Assembly (NCBI RefSeq): GCF_009828585.1
Contig: NZ_WSRZ01000017.1
Location: 1 to 64,000 of the forward strand
DNA from: Shewanella litoralis
Lineage (GTDB): Bacteria > Pseudomonadota > Gammaproteobacteria > Enterobacterales > Shewanellaceae
DNA: 64,000 nt
Direction of reading: 5' to 3'
The notes below the pieces were generated by a model. The model ran no database searches, had not been told where the DNA came from, and saw only the letters and a program-made list of their open reading frames with translations. This document shows positions 63,700 to 64,000 of the stretch, in pieces; within the stretch, counting starts at the first letter, position 1, and each line of letters begins with the position of its first letter. The position numbers and the translations under genes are program-made.

Positions 63700-64000
63700 T
63701 TATTTTCGGCGCATTTTAGCAACGAACATACCGTCACTGTCTGCCTGTTGCGGCCATACAGTGAGCATGTTGCATAACTCACCAGTAAAAGGATGGATAA
63801 CAGGCAATAGTTCAAACTCATTGGTTTGTGCTAAAAAAGCTTCTACAACGTGTTCGTTCTCACTTGGTGACAGTGAACATGTGGCATAAACCAGCTGTCC
63901 GCCAGCTTTAACGGCAGCAGCACTGCGCGTTAAAATATCCAGCTGCAGCGCGCGCTTATCACTAACAGCACTAACATCGTCTAACCAGCGCATATCAGGG
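63700..64000 (-). CDS. RsmB/NOP-family RNA cytosine methyltransferase, C-terminal part
   Basis: The minus-strand frame is open to the window edge, so only the last 100 or so codons are present. 'PDMRWLDDVSAVSDKRALQLDILTRSAAAVKAGGQLVYATCSLSPSENEHVVEAFL' contains the TCS catalytic-cysteine motif of RsmB/NOP2-type m5C methyltransferases, and the end 'DSDGMFVAKMRRK' is the family's usual finish. The exact member (RsmB, RsmF or an unassigned paralogue) cannot be told from this piece. It is convergent with the flagellar cluster. Confidence 0.85.
   Translation of the reverse strand, partial: PDMRWLDDVSAVSDKRALQLDILTRSAAAVKAGGQLVYATCSLSPSENEHVVEAFLAQTNEFELLPVIHPFTGELCNMLTVWPQQADSDGMFVAKMRRK

Overview
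The window is a gammaproteobacterial chromosome segment, most likely Shewanella. The order flgN-flgM-flgA / cheV-cheR / flgBCDEFGHIJKL / two flagellins / flaG-fliD-flaI-fliS / flrABC / fliEFGHIJ / fliK-fliR / flhB-flhA-flhF-flhG-fliA / cheYZAB-parC-parP-cheW-DUF2802 is the single polar flagellum cluster of Shewanella and, more loosely, Vibrio. The genus is inferred from this synteny and from protein character, not from a database search.

Region 1 (1-about 8.4 kb) is an AT-rich accessory island. It opens with the 5' end of an IS3-type transposase gene running out of the window. The IS end abuts, and appears to have removed the 5' end of, a P2-type replication endonuclease gene (HUH motif plus Tyr-x3-Tyr). 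A six-cysteine hypothetical gene follows. Next comes a translationally coupled SIR2-like/HerA ATPase pair of the known SIR2-HerA anti-phage type, with a small KTSC-domain gene one base after herA. Then come a SLATT-type two-helix membrane protein, another predicted membrane protein, and a convergent tyrosine integrase with repeats at its 5' side. This looks like a degraded phage or satellite carrying a defence cargo.

Region 2 (8.5-9.8 kb) is chromosomal filler: a DUF2947 protein, an exported chalcone-isomerase-like protein and a CTAG-rich repeat.

Region 3 (9.8-63.6 kb) is the flagellar and chemotaxis cluster, essentially complete for the rod, hook, filament, C-ring, export apparatus, regulators and chemosensory core. 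Sigma-54 promoters (GG-N10-GC) can be read upstream of flgA, flgB, flgF, flaG, fliE, fliK and flhA. Sigma-28 promoters (TAAA-N15-GCCGATAA-like) lie upstream of flgM and both flagellin genes. This fits the polar hierarchy: FlrA with sigma-54, then FlrB/FlrC with sigma-54 plus FliA, then FliA-dependent flagellin and FlgM, with FlgM export releasing FliA. FlhF/FlhG set flagellar position and number, and ParC/ParP place the chemosensory array at the pole. Breaks in the cluster are filled by non-coding repeats: a roughly 190-bp imperfect palindrome before flrA and a five-copy REP-like array between flrA and flrB.

Region 4 (63.7-64 kb) is the 3' end of an RsmB/NOP-family RNA methyltransferase gene on the minus strand, cut by the window end. 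No tRNA, rRNA or CRISPR array was found.
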